This document shows, piece after piece, positions 1 to 25,450 of a stretch of 53,984 bases of DNA. Numbering within the stretch: the first letter of the stretch is position 1; each line of letters opens with the position of its first letter. The notes under the pieces are model-generated. The model was not told the DNA's origin. It ran no database searches and worked only from the letters and a program-made list of their open reading frames with translations. A program made the translations under genes and the position numbers. Source of the stretch: Purshia tridentata (taxonomy: Eukaryota > Streptophyta > Magnoliopsida > Rosales > Rosaceae); assembly GCA_003254885.1 (NCBI GenBank), contig QANT01002349.1, positions 1-53,984 of the forward strand. Reading direction: 5' to 3'.

Positions 1-567
1 ACTGTAATAAATTATTAGTATACAAGCAAAAAGGTTCCTATTAACGTGTGATTTATTATTTAAGAATAAATAAGGGATTGTTTGTGGCGTTTATTATATT
101 TGATAATTTATTTAATCAAATTTAAATATTTTAACAATTTTCAATTTATCTTTTTTTTATATAAATAATCTTTAAATAAAAACGTACAAAATATTTTTTG
201 GATTATTGATCAATAAATAATCTTTAAATAAAAACGTGTAAAATAAGTTCTAAAATTTTTTCTAAAATAAAATTAGTTGAAATATTCCTTAATATAATAC
301 CTTTCGAGGACTCGATCAACGTTAAAAAGTTGAACGAAATCTTTTAATTACATGCGTGCATGACCCTTCGCAATGACAAAACGGTGAGCACAATAAATAT
401 ATATGTAAGCAAGTAAGTACAAGTCGTTGTGCAGTAGTGGAATATATTTGTTAATTTTTGTATATATATTGTACAAGCTGGCCCATAGTACTGGAGCAGT
501 ACTAGAATTTTTGAATATATATGACTAATGCATTTGAACTATAATAGCTAGCTAGGTATAGCAAGAA
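1..567. other. AT-rich spacer and promoter of the first gene
   Basis: This stretch is very AT-rich and I see no coding sequence in it. Runs of TATATA lie at about 393-402 and 514-522; the second is about 50 bases before the first start codon and could serve as a TATA box. Confidence 0.5.
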
Positions 568-1090
568 ATGGAAGGTGGTGTAATTAAGCACAAGCTGTGC
601 AAAATGGTAGCATTAGTAATAATAATGTTTGCAATTAACGTAGGGATTTGGGGGTTTGAGGTTGGGGTTGACGGTGCAGGTGGGCATTGTGGGAAGCTAG
701 ATCCGGAGGTGGTGGCGTACAGGCTGGCACCGTGCGCGGCAGCGGCGCAAGACAAGAACGTGGCGGTGTCACGCAAGTGCTGTGTTCTGGTGAAGAGGGT
801 ACACGTAGCCTGCCTCTGCGACATCATACTTTCTAAAGAAGCCAAGAGCCTCGGAATCAAGCCCGAAATTGCCGTCACCATTCCTCTACGTTGCAGAAAT
901 TCTGGACGTCCCCAGGGTTACAAGTGCGGAGGTCTGTTAAATTGTCTCTCACTATTAATTAAACTAGTTAATTACTTCTTACACTCTTTTTTTTCTTTAT
1001 ATATGATGCTTAATTCAAAATTCAACCTGAGCATCAATTAATTCTTTGTCGCTCGATCTTAAAATTTTTGCAGCTTATACGGTGCCTTGA
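568..1090 (+). CDS. Secreted 8-cysteine protein, lipid-transfer / protease-inhibitor superfamily
   Basis: Two exons, 568-931 and 1074-1090, joined across a GT-AG intron, give 126 aa ending in CGAYTVP. The splice is inferred: reading through gives a longer tail without similarity, while the join gives a stop right after a typical C-terminus. The N-terminus is a hydrophobic signal peptide (about residues 12-30). The mature part has eight cysteines at 41, 56, 71, 72, 82, 84, 109 and 120, in the order C-C-CC-CxC-C-C that defines the bifunctional inhibitor / lipid-transfer / 2S albumin fold. Such proteins fold as four helices around a hydrophobic cavity and are usually extracellular, binding lipids or acting in defence or the cell wall. 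The 9-residue spacing between CC and CxC is not that of the classic type I LTP. The ligand cannot be predicted. Confidence 0.85.
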
Positions 1091-2273
1091 TCAAGACCTA
1101 CATACAAAGATTCTAGTGTTTTAGGGATTCTTAATGAGCCCTTGAAGTTAGTTCATCCAGCTTGCAAGTAATTTATCGCTTATATATATATTGATAAATA
1201 AAATGTTGGCGTTAACTTTAGTTATCGCTTTTGTGTAATTTAATTACATGTAATATGCATGTTCATGTTGTAAACTTGTAATGATGCGGACATAGTTTTG
1301 CGCATCATTCGATCGTTATTAATTGTAATGGTCATTATATGATCGACTTCACATTATAATATAAGGCATTTTAATTAATGAAAAGCACAGCAGAACTACA
1401 CCTTTGACCTTAATTGAATTTGTCCTCTTCTAATTAAGTCGAACATTGACCGGTATTAAGGGGGGCATTGTGTATGAAAGATAGAGATGGTTCACAATGA
1501 GCCAGATCGAATTAGCTAGATAAGGATATTGAAATTTCAAAGGATATATTCCTTTTTGTTCACCAATTATTACCACCATTATGGATAGGTGACATGTATT
1601 ATCCACCATTTTTTTTGTAGTAAGCAAAAATGACCTCATTCCAGAGCACATATATATAGTACATACACATGACACATGCACTTAATTATATGGTCTAATT
1701 TAATTAATTAGTACAGAACTACATACATGGAAAATTATTACAAGAAAAAAAGTACATTGAAGATTAATAAGGTTAGTTATAACTTATACATGATATAAAC
1801 TTTATTAGCTAGTATACATAATACAAGGGTACTCCGGGTAGAGAAATAGATGGTCCTTTTCCACAAACATACATAACTTGCCCAACTTCACTAGTTGGTG
1901 GTACTGGGATAAAAACAACCCAGTAAGCTAGTTTCTGGAAGTCCTGGCATGTTCTACGCATCTAGCTAATACCAGCCGGTAATATGTATATGTACCATAT
2001 ATATATAACACCATCGATGTTTATTATTCTTCATACTAGTCTTAAGATGGAAGACGTACCAGAGTGGATCAGTCTGATCCTGCAACATATAAAACAAGCA
2101 TTTTCTCAGTGTCATATTGCTAAATAGTCTAAATAGATTAGGAAAAATACTTCAAATTAATTGCTCCAAAATCTTCATCATGTATGATTAATTTACGGGA
2201 GGTAGTTAAGAACTTGATTATGTTACCTCTGCTAAAGGTGGTGATCTGTTCACATGCATAGTAGAGCAGATAG
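1091..2273. other. Spacer between convergent genes 1 and 2
   Basis: It holds the 3' flank of the lipid-transfer-like gene, with an AATAAA signal near 1197, and the 3' flank of the next gene on the opposite strand. A short open frame at 1430-1681 on the minus strand has no recognisable domain and I do not treat it as a gene. Confidence 0.5.
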
Positions 2274-3347
2274 TTAGTAATAAAGTGAACCTGCACAAAT
2301 GTGAAATATACATATCAGATTACCATATATCAAAAGTGAATTAATTAATTACAATTAGTACTATAGACTAACTAAATTAAAAATCTTCATCAATGAAAAG
2401 TACTTCACAAGTTATTCAATATCATACCCTTCCACCAGTTTCCTCTTGAAGCACTATTTCCATTTGGATCCTCATCACCCCCATCTTTATTGGACTAAAA
2501 ATTAAAAACAAATACAACAACATTGATCAGTGTTTACTTCATAAAAACCTAGTAAAGAAATTAAAAAATAAAATTAGGGTGCTATGGATCATATTTTATA
2601 TATATATATATGCATAACTTATATATAAGAATTTTTTCAAAAGAGTACATTCGCCAAATTTCTATATTTGCGGGATGACGACGACATGTTGCTGATAGGC
2701 ATGATGCAGCACATCTCGACACATGAATTTCGTATCGGCACCATATCGGCACCGTGTCAAAGCTCAAATTTGCAGATATTCTCTCGAATATATATTGAAG
2801 TACACTTACTATATTGTGGTGGGATTGAGTAGTGGTGGCAGTAGTAGTTCTTGGACTATAATTTTCTCGGCCGCCATAATAGATGGATGAACTCAAGTAG
2901 CATGGCTCCACATGATGAGCTTCATTTTGATATATGGAGTCTTTGCTTGTTATGCCGCCTTGACTAGTCGTATAATTATCTGAGAAACCTGAAGAAGCGC
3001 CATACTTGCCTGCAGCTGCAGTAGTACTCCCAACTTGATTTCCCAAATCCTGCTTTCTCTGATCTCTTGCGACTCCCTATCAAAATTGAAATTATAAGGT
3101 TTAGTCTACAAAAAAACAGGGCTAAAAACTAATTAACAAGTATAGTGGAAGCAGATTAATGAATATATATTATATAGTATACCGTTGATGGTGGTGGGAA
3201 GATAGAGTTAAATAATCCGGAAGTGGATGATGAAGAAGCGGAAGAGATCGAGGAGTCCCTGGGACCAAAGAGATGATCTAGATTCATGGATGAAGAAGAG
3301 GCAGAGGCCGAGGCAGAGGCATGGCTCACTTGCTTCTTGTTTTCCAT
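2274..3347 (-). CDS. Plant-specific Ser-rich protein of unknown function, ending NWWKGSLYY
   Basis: Four exons (3183-3347, 2810-3076, 2428-2494, 2274-2290) join in frame to give 171 aa. The splice sites are good GT-AG sites, including a GTAAGT donor after 2810. The start has MENKKQ followed by a serine/alanine-rich stretch, then the motif LFGPRDSS and GLFNSIFPPP (about residues 26-55). The middle has the block PCYLSSSIYYGG, and the last exons give a GDEDPNG segment and the end NWWKGSLYY. I recognise this layout (LFG, SIFPPPS, LSSSIYYGGQ, NWWxGSLYY) as a small conserved plant family without known biochemical function; from memory some members respond to stress. There is no signal peptide or membrane segment, so it is probably a soluble, mostly disordered protein. 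A TATA box lies upstream at 3627-3634. Confidence 0.82.
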
Positions 3348-6090
3348 ATATATATAGTAATTAATTCACTATATATGCAGCTGCTTTCTTTGTCAAGCAA
3401 CCAACAAATTTTAACTACTAGTCTAGTCTACTACGTACACCCAGCTGTTTGATGGTTGATATATATATATATGATGTTTTAACGGCCAAAGAGGCAGAAG
3501 CAGAAATAGGATAAGATTTGCAGATGAGAAGAAAGGAAGACAGAGATAAATATAAGGCAGAGAGCACGTGAAGATATATATATTTGCAGATGCAGAGATA
3601 GTAAGACTAGTGTCTGAGGTGAGTCGTATTTATAAGCCCAAAAAAACTAGGGTGGGTACGTGGGTGGACTACTACTCTTAATCAATTGGATCGTTGTTGC
3701 ATGCGTTGCTGCCCCATCCCCATCCCTTGCTTCAATTCCCATGTGCCGACATTCATATCGCTCTCTCTGCGCTCTGTTCTCTTTGACACATGGGTGCATC
3801 AATTTGACCCAAGTGGACATGTTGCCAAATCTAAACCCGTACTGCCACGTGTCCCATCCTATCTCTATCTTTGACTTGTATTATGTTCCTTTATGCTTGC
3901 TATTTGCATGCATGCGTGGTCCTTTCTCATTTCCTTTTTGAGAGCTACCTAGGGAGCTACTCTCCTCTATAGCTTGTCTCTTAGTTTAGTATCATATGAA
4001 ACAGGGATCCAGATTCCCTAGGATAAAGGGATAAGGTTTTGTAGCTCAATTTGGGGTTCATTTATGCGGATATATGCCCCCTTTGCATCATACATCAAGC
4101 AGTTGACTCCTTATACCATGCAGTATATATTATTTCCTCACCATCATCTTCCTTTTTCTTATAATTTCATTACTCGATCATTAGCCATTACAACAGTACA
4201 AGATACCATACAATGAATCGACAACATATTATATGCACCACCCATATATCTTCCCTGCAATCTTTCAAGAATATTCGGGACCCATATAATATCTATAAGT
4301 ATTTTCTTATCAATAAGATCGAGTTTTGAATAAAAACGTGCTCAATTGGTCAGAAGAAAAAGAAAAGGTAAGCAAAAGAAGAAGAAAAATTACACTTCAC
4401 TTATATGGCTACCAGCGAATTGATGCCACAAGGTCAAATGGTGTAGCTAACAATATTGTTATGAGAAATCATCAATCCAATCTAAGGATACCTCAGGGTT
4501 CTCATGCTTAGAACATATGCTAATTTGATTAATTAGTTAGAATTATAATTTATAACTCGATCTACTCGAACACCTGCTTTTCCCATCCCTATTAAAATTT
4601 TGATCAAAATAATCCCCTATCAATATTGCACGTTATTAAAATGGCGCACTAGGTTAATTAAATATAATGGTAGTATATATATCTACCTAGATTACGTACA
4701 AATAATCTTGGGTAATATTAAAGCAATGAGTTCTACATCCTTTGTATGGCATGTTCAATACTGATTACAAGAAACTTGATGAACAAAGACTATAAACTGA
4801 TCGAAACTTAACCAATAGGAAATTTAAGATGTTTATAATCAATGCAATTGCAGGCTTACAAGTAATGTTAATTTGGAAGTACTTTATATATAATAATAAG
4901 GTGGTAAAGCACCTGTCCTGAAAATAAGGTAGCTAGCTAGATAGTTTAAGAATTTTCGTTATTTGATATCATTCCTTTTGGATAGCTTAGGATAAGTATT
5001 ACTACTGCGTCTTTCAACTTTGCTTGCAGATTGAATCAGTGCTACTTTCCTGGAAGGTACGTGATCGATATGCAGGCATTTTTCCATTTCTATACCAAAA
5101 GCTCACCATTTCATTTCTGGATGTATATGATCGATGTTAGATAACTTCACATATAGACATGCACTATATATATAATACTATATCCTTCTAATTCCTTCAC
5201 TTTTCTTGGGAAATCTTAAAATATATAGAATAATGAGTTATCAAGTGGTCAAAGGATTAACACGAAAAAAAAAAACATGAATTTGAAGGAAAATTTTCTA
5301 ATTTGACGTGGAACATTGACTAGTCTCATCGTTAATATCATTGGGCACGCAGATGGGGTTGGGCCTAAAGGGCCGACCGGTTCAACTCCCACTATAAAGG
5401 CTAAGTTTGGGCCAGATTTTAGGTCCAAATGACCAATTTCTGTTTCTCAAATTTTTAAACATTCTTGGTCCAGCACAACATACTGGCCATTTACAAACTT
5501 CCAACACGTAAACGTACTGCAGCTACAACAACCAATGTCAAATCTGTCACAGTGATGTCAAACCCTATGTCAAATCCTATAGCAAACAAAGAATAGGTAA
5601 TTTCCCTTAATAATTGCACAATGATCAGCTAAACAAGTTACTTTATATAATATGTATAATATATAATGAGTGCTAAAATTCTCGGGCTTATTTATTCACT
5701 AAATTGATGGACCAGTTTTCATTTATTTAAATTTGAGTCCACTAATTAAATTCATTTACATTTTAAACATATTATTTAATGAATAAATTTTAGTAAATTA
5801 ACATTCTAATAGATAACAGTATCGATAATTAACTGAAAAAAAAAGTATAACATTATTGATACAAACTGAAACATATGGTGGAGAGAAGTCCGCGCAGGAG
5901 AGGAATGCAGTAGTGGCAGAACATATGGACCTGGGAGAGCTTGCTCTGTGACCGACTTGTATAAGACAAAGACCCAAGAAGAATATTGACCTCTTTAACA
6001 CATCTTTAAACAGTGACCTGCTTTGCCTGCCATTTACCGAAAAAGAAAAAGAAAAAAAGAGTGGCCTCCTTAAAAGACTGACTTTTGATT
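3348..6090. other. Long spacer, no gene recognised
   Basis: This contains the promoter of the gene on its left and otherwise AT-rich sequence with scattered TATATA runs. The open frames here (for example 3660-3941 and 4326-4511) are short, without homology I recognise, and lack conserved domains. Its right end meets the left arm of the inverted duplication near 6090. Confidence 0.5.
3627..3634 (-). promoter_or_regulatory. TATA box of the gene at 2274-3347
   Basis: TATAAATA on the minus strand, 280 bases before the start codon. A CACGTG G-box at 3565-3570 would then lie just downstream, near the transcription start or in the 5' leader. Confidence 0.4.
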
Positions 6091-6553
6091 CGCAATTGTG
6101 CAAAAGAGGAATCCTATGAATTATGGATCATTATCACGTAGAAAAATTGAGGTAACTCCATGACTCACGAGAACCATGATTCACGAGGTTCAAAATTATC
6201 TGAAAAAACTAACTAAAAAACTGCAGCACAACTGTAGGTGCAGCTATACTTTTAGATGTAGTTGCCAATCAATTTTTCCTTTCTTTATTTCTACTTCAAT
6301 ATTAATATTTGAAAGGTTGATTATGACTTTTTATATTGTGTTTAGTTATGTATTTGCCAATCGATTTAATGCTAATATAAGAGACAAAATATGAGAATAA
6401 GTGAGAGAACACATAAAAGGTTTAAATTTAAGATAATTGAAAAACTAATACTTTACTTAAATAAATTTATAACTTTGAAATGTGTTGTTTCTCTTTTATC
6501 TCTCGTATTTTGTTCCTCATATTATCAGATCAATTGTTTGATGAACTTTTCAC

Positions 6554-6560
6554 TATAAAG
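6554..6560 (+). promoter_or_regulatory. TATA box of subtilase copy A
   Basis: TATAAAG at 43 bases before the start codon, followed by CACTATGAAGTTCTTGG. The same place in copies B, C and D has TATAAATA followed by a similar leader, so copy A carries a one-base change within its TATA box. Confidence 0.55.
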
Positions 6561-6596
6561 ACACTATGAAGTTCTTGGATAAAGACACAAAATAAA

Positions 6597-10145
<3,549 letters not shown>

Positions 10146-10679
10146 CGTGCCCAATAGGCACACGAGAATAAAATGTAAGAAGGCAATGATAGATGAAGTG
10201 CCAATAGTACGATATAAATGGAGATAATTGGATGGAGTGCCAAGTAAAAGGTACATATATGTTGGAGAAAATTGGAATGTACCAATCAATTAAGGATTAC
10301 GTCTATATAATTAAAGTCTAATCCAATTTAGTATATTTACCAGATTTTTAAAATCCACCAATTAATTGGATGGTAAACCTCCATCCAAGTAAATGGACCA
10401 TCACAACTCAAACATACTGAACCATGTGCCACTTATTACAATATCTAGGCTGATATTTGCTGTAAAGAATTAAAACAAAATTGCAACATAAGAACACAAA
10501 CTTGAGCAACCAGATCACCCTCCAGGGAGCTCCCATTGAGATCGACTTGTTTGAACCCCTTGCGTAGTACTGCTCTTGAAACCCTGTCTAACGGTGGTCG
10601 AAAAGTATTCCAATACTTTTTTATGGGAGCTTGAGCACTAAAGATTAGAGGGATAAAAGTCTTTAATAAAAACAAAAAA

Positions 10680-10815
10680 GTGTTAATAGGCGTGGCTAAT
10701 TCGCTTGCACTGCCTGCATTTGGGTTGATGGCCCAAGCGACCCAGTTGGAGGACGAGACCCCAGTTTGCCGGTACGCCATTTGAAGCTTCCCTGTGAACT
10801 GATAACACGCGAAAT
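10680..10815 (-). pseudogene. Fragment resembling a DOMON domain (cytochrome b561/DOMON protein)
   Basis: The minus-strand frame reads FTGKLQMAYRQTGVSSSN followed directly by WVAWAINPNAG. In plant DOMON proteins (AIR12-like and cytochrome b561/DOMON proteins of the plasma membrane) the usual text is x-GKLxxAYRxTGxSSSxWVAWAxNP, so the match is specific. The following G-[MS]-[VA]-G-[ST]-QAL segment is missing, and the frame runs on into unrelated sequence. No signal peptide, other half of the DOMON domain or six-helix cytochrome b561 part is present nearby. I infer a captured or decayed gene fragment. Confidence 0.55.
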
Positions 10816-11149
10816 GGGTATCAGAGAGAATAAACAAATTTTAAAAAACTAATAGAAGAAAGAAAACCTAAAAGAAGAAGGAAAAAAAGGGGAGGAGCAG
10901 ACGTGAGGACACTGCTGGCCCATAAACTTTTGTTTAGTTGTGTACAACGGTGTCTGAATACAAAAAACAAAAACTCACAAACACATCGAGTATTGAATAT
11001 ATGAATCAAGAATTTGTTGGCATGCATACTTGAAACTTCCATTCTCAATAAGCCTGAACAATGACACAGATGGAGGCGATTTGGGGAATGCTACCTTTCA
11101 ATTTCTAGTCTATATCTATCAAGAATCCCTTTCCACGCCAGCGCAACCC

Positions 11150-11150
<1 letters not shown>

Positions 11151-11181
<31 letters not shown>

Positions 11182-11201
11182 AACTTTTATTAAAAAAAAA
11201 A

Positions 11202-11279
<78 letters not shown>
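11151..11279 (+). repeat. Long poly(A) tract
   Basis: About 129 bases almost all A, broken by a short CAACTTTTATT segment at 11181-11191. It could be the tail of a retroposed sequence on the plus strand, or an A-rich simple repeat whose length is unreliable in the assembly. No recognisable retroelement coding sequence lies just upstream. Confidence 0.7.
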
Positions 11280-11280
<1 letters not shown>

Positions 11281-11451
11281 AAATATCGACTTTGATTACA
11301 AACTACTATAGAGTACAGATCCTTAATGGGTACATTTCTTATTCTGCATCAGAATAAGGCTAATTAAACAATACATAGAATAACTTTTCATCTGCCATTT
11401 GATCTTCATTAATGCCTTTGCTTATTGATACATCATACATGCATGTACCTT

Positions 11452-14963
<3,512 letters not shown>

Positions 14964-15034
14964 TATGGGATTGAGGGTCGACGCTACAAAGCCTGTAAAG
15001 TTAACATACAATCTCATCCAAGAACTTCATGATG

Positions 15035-15042
15035 TATTTATA
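15035..15042 (-). promoter_or_regulatory. TATA box of subtilase copy B
   Basis: TATAAATA on the minus strand, 72 bases before the start codon, followed by a leader containing ATGAAGTTCTTGGATG that is shared with copies A, C and D. Confidence 0.55.
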
Positions 15043-16544
15043 CTTATTAAGGATTGTGTTTTATATTTCCATCTGTTTCTATTTGTACCACATTTTAATA
15101 TTATATTGTGCATCACTATCTCTTATAGAAATAATATTGATCGACCCCAGCTATACCTATAGGTGAGCAGCGAGCGGCGAGCCCTATCTCTATAAAAAAT
15201 ACGGTGCCAAAATTTAATACCTCTAACATTACTTAAATCCTAATATTTTGCCTTTTCTTTCAGTCTTAATATTAATTGATGTCTGATTGCTCATTTATTT
15301 ATTTGGTATCATGTTTGAATTTGAAACGATTGTTCCAAGCTAATGGCTTTCTTAATATAGGTATAGTGACCAACGAAAATCTTTATTTCTTCTCACGTGA
15401 GCCAAAGAAAAAACACTTGTTCGATGTTGGATGCATGCCATTTAAGCCAAATACTAAAGACTGGATTTGCCATAGGAAAAAGCAAAATAACACTTCTTAT
15501 ATGTAAAAAGACTAAAAGTGCTCGAAGATATTATTGGAATATTCAAAATTTGTTTCTTCTTTCAATATTCGATGCTTTTCTTTTCTTCTTCTTTTTATTT
15601 TTTAATTTAGATAGGTTAAATATATGCAAATTTGTTTACCGGCATTGCTTTTCTAAAAGTTGAAATTATTCTTTATTAATTTATTTCTAACAAGTAAGAT
15701 ATGGATATTTGAGACATTGATAACTTTAATGACTAACATGTTTAGCTCAACCGTGGACAAATCTAATTTTAGTAATTGAAATAAATTCAGACAGTACTGT
15801 TTTAGTGGTCGATGAGTTTATTGATTTGGTTTTCCTTCAAACTGGACATGTGGAGCATTAATTCATATCTTTGCCCACCCCAAATTGCTTGTGTAAGGTT
15901 ACTCTTCATTTTCTTTTACTATAAAATGCAGGCTTGGCATTGACCAAAATTCATGTTAATTGGCCATTATTGTGTCCTGTAATGTACTATGTAAGTACTC
16001 GGAGTGGCCATTTACACGACTCGAAAGGTCATTTCAATACGCATTTTCTTTTCCTATTTTTCAATGCACAGCTGCAATATATGCATCTTAATTAGTATGC
16101 TGGTCATCTAAAATATGTCTTTACCATACATGCATGTTTTTATTAAGCAATGTAAAAACCTCTTCTTCTAATCACAATTATACACTATTTGCTGATCATG
16201 ATACTTATAGATACTACTAGTGGATTAATTGAAATTTGATTGCAGGAATCTTGTTATATTAAGACATTTGGGTCTATCTTACTTGTATAAATGCGCAATA
16301 GTTACAACTTGTGAAAGGTACGATCCCATTGGAGTAATACCTCTGATACAAATATGGTATGTTGTATTCTTTTTGTCTTTCAAAGATGTACTATATACAG
16401 AGTATATGAGTTTGTCAGTTTTACATCGGAGAGGCAAGAATGATCGAAACAAACAAATGCTTAAACATTAGCCTAACTATATATGTGATATCAAACTATG
16501 AATAGGATGCTTATCCATCATAATTATTGGCATTTGATGTCATT

Positions 16545-16845
16545 GCTTTCTTACAATTTATCTTGTGTGCCTATACGTGGGCACTTGCCAAGCCGCAGCT
16601 TACAGTGTTGGTGTTGCCGGATGGGCCACTGGTCTTATACTTGGTAGCAATTCTAAACGCATCCAACATGACATGCACAGAATTACAGAAATATTGGGAT
16701 CACCCTTGGGGGGGTGTGATGAGTCACTAGAAACTGGACCCTGTTGCCAAACCTGAAGCATTGTGGTGGCATTGGTTGAAAGTGACCAAGTCATTGCTTT
16801 CTTACATTTTATTTTTGTGCCTATACTTGGGCACTTTACAATGTA
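16545..16845. repeat. Duplicated 3'-flank block of subtilase copy C around a unique insert
   Basis: The block reading GTCATTGCTTTCTTACA, then a T-rich stretch, then TGTGCCTATAC and TGGGCACTT, occurs at about 16539-16589 and again at about 16790-16840. About 200 bases of unique sequence lie between them. The 3' flanks of copies A and D have one such block each (GTGCCTATACTTGGGCAC at about 21558-21577 near copy D). Confidence 0.65.
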
Positions 16846-16849
16846 CCTT

Positions 16850-20455
<3,606 letters not shown>

Positions 20456-20520
20456 TCTGGCGGTGGCTAGAAATCGTGTCAAAGATGCGTGAGTATCATG
20501 CATCCAACAACTTCAAACTC

Positions 20521-20528
20521 TATTTATA
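20521..20528 (-). promoter_or_regulatory. TATA box of subtilase copy C
   Basis: TATAAATA on the minus strand, 66 bases before the start codon, followed by a leader with TTGAAGTTGTTGGATG similar to the other copies. Confidence 0.55.
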
Positions 20529-20540
20529 CTGAGAATTGAG

Positions 20541-20572
20541 CATGCATGCATTCCCTTCCCACATGCCACGTG
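20541..20572 (-). promoter_or_regulatory. RY motif and G-box upstream of subtilase copy C
   Basis: CATGCATG (20541-20548) and CACGTG within GCCACGTG (20567-20572) lie 13 and 39 bases upstream of the TATA box. RY motifs bind B3 factors (ABI3/FUS3/LEC2 class) and G-boxes bind bZIP/bHLH factors; the pair is typical of seed-expressed promoters. Function here is inferred only from the motifs. Confidence 0.4.
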
Positions 20573-21603
20573 TTTTAATTTTTTTTCTTTTTTTGGTGAG
20601 AAATGGGGACCATATATTGTTATGTACTAGAATTCTATGTTGGATGAAGCACAAGTGAGGTGTATGCATGTCTTCTACTTTGAGCAAAATCAAAAAATTG
20701 GGTGTCATTAATTTTGTTGATTTAGCTAGGTGCTTGAAAAGTTGACCTGACCCACCTTGCTCGACGAAGGATGTGACCATGACACATGGGTCAACCGACA
20801 ACCCAATCCCACCCGGAAGTTTCTCCCTGTGTCGATCTTTGTCATTCAGGTCTGGTTTGGTCGTTTTAGTCGTTTAGTTTTCGTCTCAACTCGTTCGGCT
20901 GTTTGTCCTTTGCTTTCCTAGTTCGTATCGCTCTTGGGCTTCCTCTTTGGGCCTCTGTTGTGGTCCTTCCTTGCTTTGGGCCTCTGAAGAAGTTGTTTAT
21001 AGACCCAACAAAACAAAAGGTGCTTCAAAAATTTAACTTGATGACTCAGCAGTTGATTGTTAGGGATTTTAATTTGTGGGTTCCCCAAAGTACCCTTGCC
21101 CATTTGACCCAACATTTTTTAGGGCAAGAGTTGGGTCCATTTATTTGAATAGAGGTTTACCACCCAATATGGAAAGTTCATTGGTGGATTTTAAAAATCT
21201 TGAGAAGGACATGCATGCGCGATACCACTTGAGAAAAAATGTAATTCCTTGAAGTACATAAGACCCTCTTATATATACAAATATATCCTATTCATCTCTC
21301 AAGAAGGTACTATATAAAGGTAAATATATGAGTTGGTTAGTCGTATATCAAAGAGGCAAGAATAGATCAATTAGCGCCAAATCATTAGCTTTATTATTTT
21401 CAGTCAAGCTAATCGGCATATGAATAGGATATCTAGCTAGTAAATATACTAAATTGGTTTACACTAGGCGTAATCCTTAATTGATTGGTACATTCCAATT
21501 TTCTCCACTATAACTATTGGCACTTCATCTATCATTGCCTTCTTACATCTTATTCTCGTGTGCCTATACTTGGGCACGTTAATTAATTACAATATTATAC
21601 CTT

Positions 21604-25011
<3,408 letters not shown>

Positions 25012-25076
25012 TTTATTTTGTGAGTCTTTTTTTGGTTTTCTTATTTTGTGAGTCTTTATGCAAGAACTTCATAGTG

Positions 25077-25084
25077 TATTTATA
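25077..25084 (-). promoter_or_regulatory. TATA box of subtilase copy D
   Basis: TATAAATA on the minus strand, 66 bases before the start codon, followed by CACTATGAAGTTCTTG as in copy A. Confidence 0.55.
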
Positions 25085-25450
25085 GTGAAAAGTTCACTAA
25101 ACAATTGATCTAGATAATATGAGGAACAAAGTGAGAAACAACACATTTCAATATTGAATTTATTTCATCAAAACTAATTGATAATGGAAGAAGTAATACA
25201 AATCATTATAAGTCACTATACAAGAGTTATTGACTTTTTGAATAACAATTTAAACTTATGCTCCTTTTGGGTAATTTGATAAACTCTTTAAGCTTTTGAA
25301 AATAATAAACCAAAACAATTTGATGGTTCTAATATTATCGTAAATAAATAGTTTCTGAAGATAATTTTGAGCCTTGTGAATCATGGTTCTCGTGAGTCAT
25401 GCTTCTAACATAATAGATACCGCAATAATTTTGCACAATTGCTTCTTGTA

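Larger units (their letters stand above)
10146..11451. other. Spacer between subtilase copies A and B
   Basis: The first 200 bases are the 3' flank shared with copy D. The rest holds a DOMON-like coding fragment (about 10680-10815) and a long poly(A) tract (11151-11279). I see no intact gene. Confidence 0.5.
14964..16849. other. Spacer between subtilase copies B and C
   Basis: The left end is the promoter of copy B. The middle (15170-16200) is AT-rich with nothing I recognise. The right end (about 16320-16849) resembles the 3' flank of copy D and carries a duplicated 3'-flank block. Short open frames at 15276-15663 have no domain. Confidence 0.5.
20456..21603. other. Spacer between subtilase copies C and D
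   Basis: The left end is the promoter of copy C. The middle (about 20640-21240) has no similarity I recognise; open frames there are short and lack domains. From about 21430 it is the 3' flank shared with copy A. Confidence 0.5.

Noticed and set aside
3660..4511. Short plus-strand frames in the spacer as genes
   Set aside because: They have no domain, no signal of splicing and biased composition only; they overlap the promoter of the neighbouring gene.
5380..5402. GGTTCAACTCCC as a tRNA T-arm
   Set aside because: No matching acceptor stem, D-arm or anticodon arm is found around it.
11030..11311. Open frame of almost pure lysine
   Set aside because: It is just the translation of the poly(A) tract.
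20870..21150. Possible retroelement piece between copies C and D
   Set aside because: No reverse transcriptase, integrase, LTR ends or primer-binding site could be seen.
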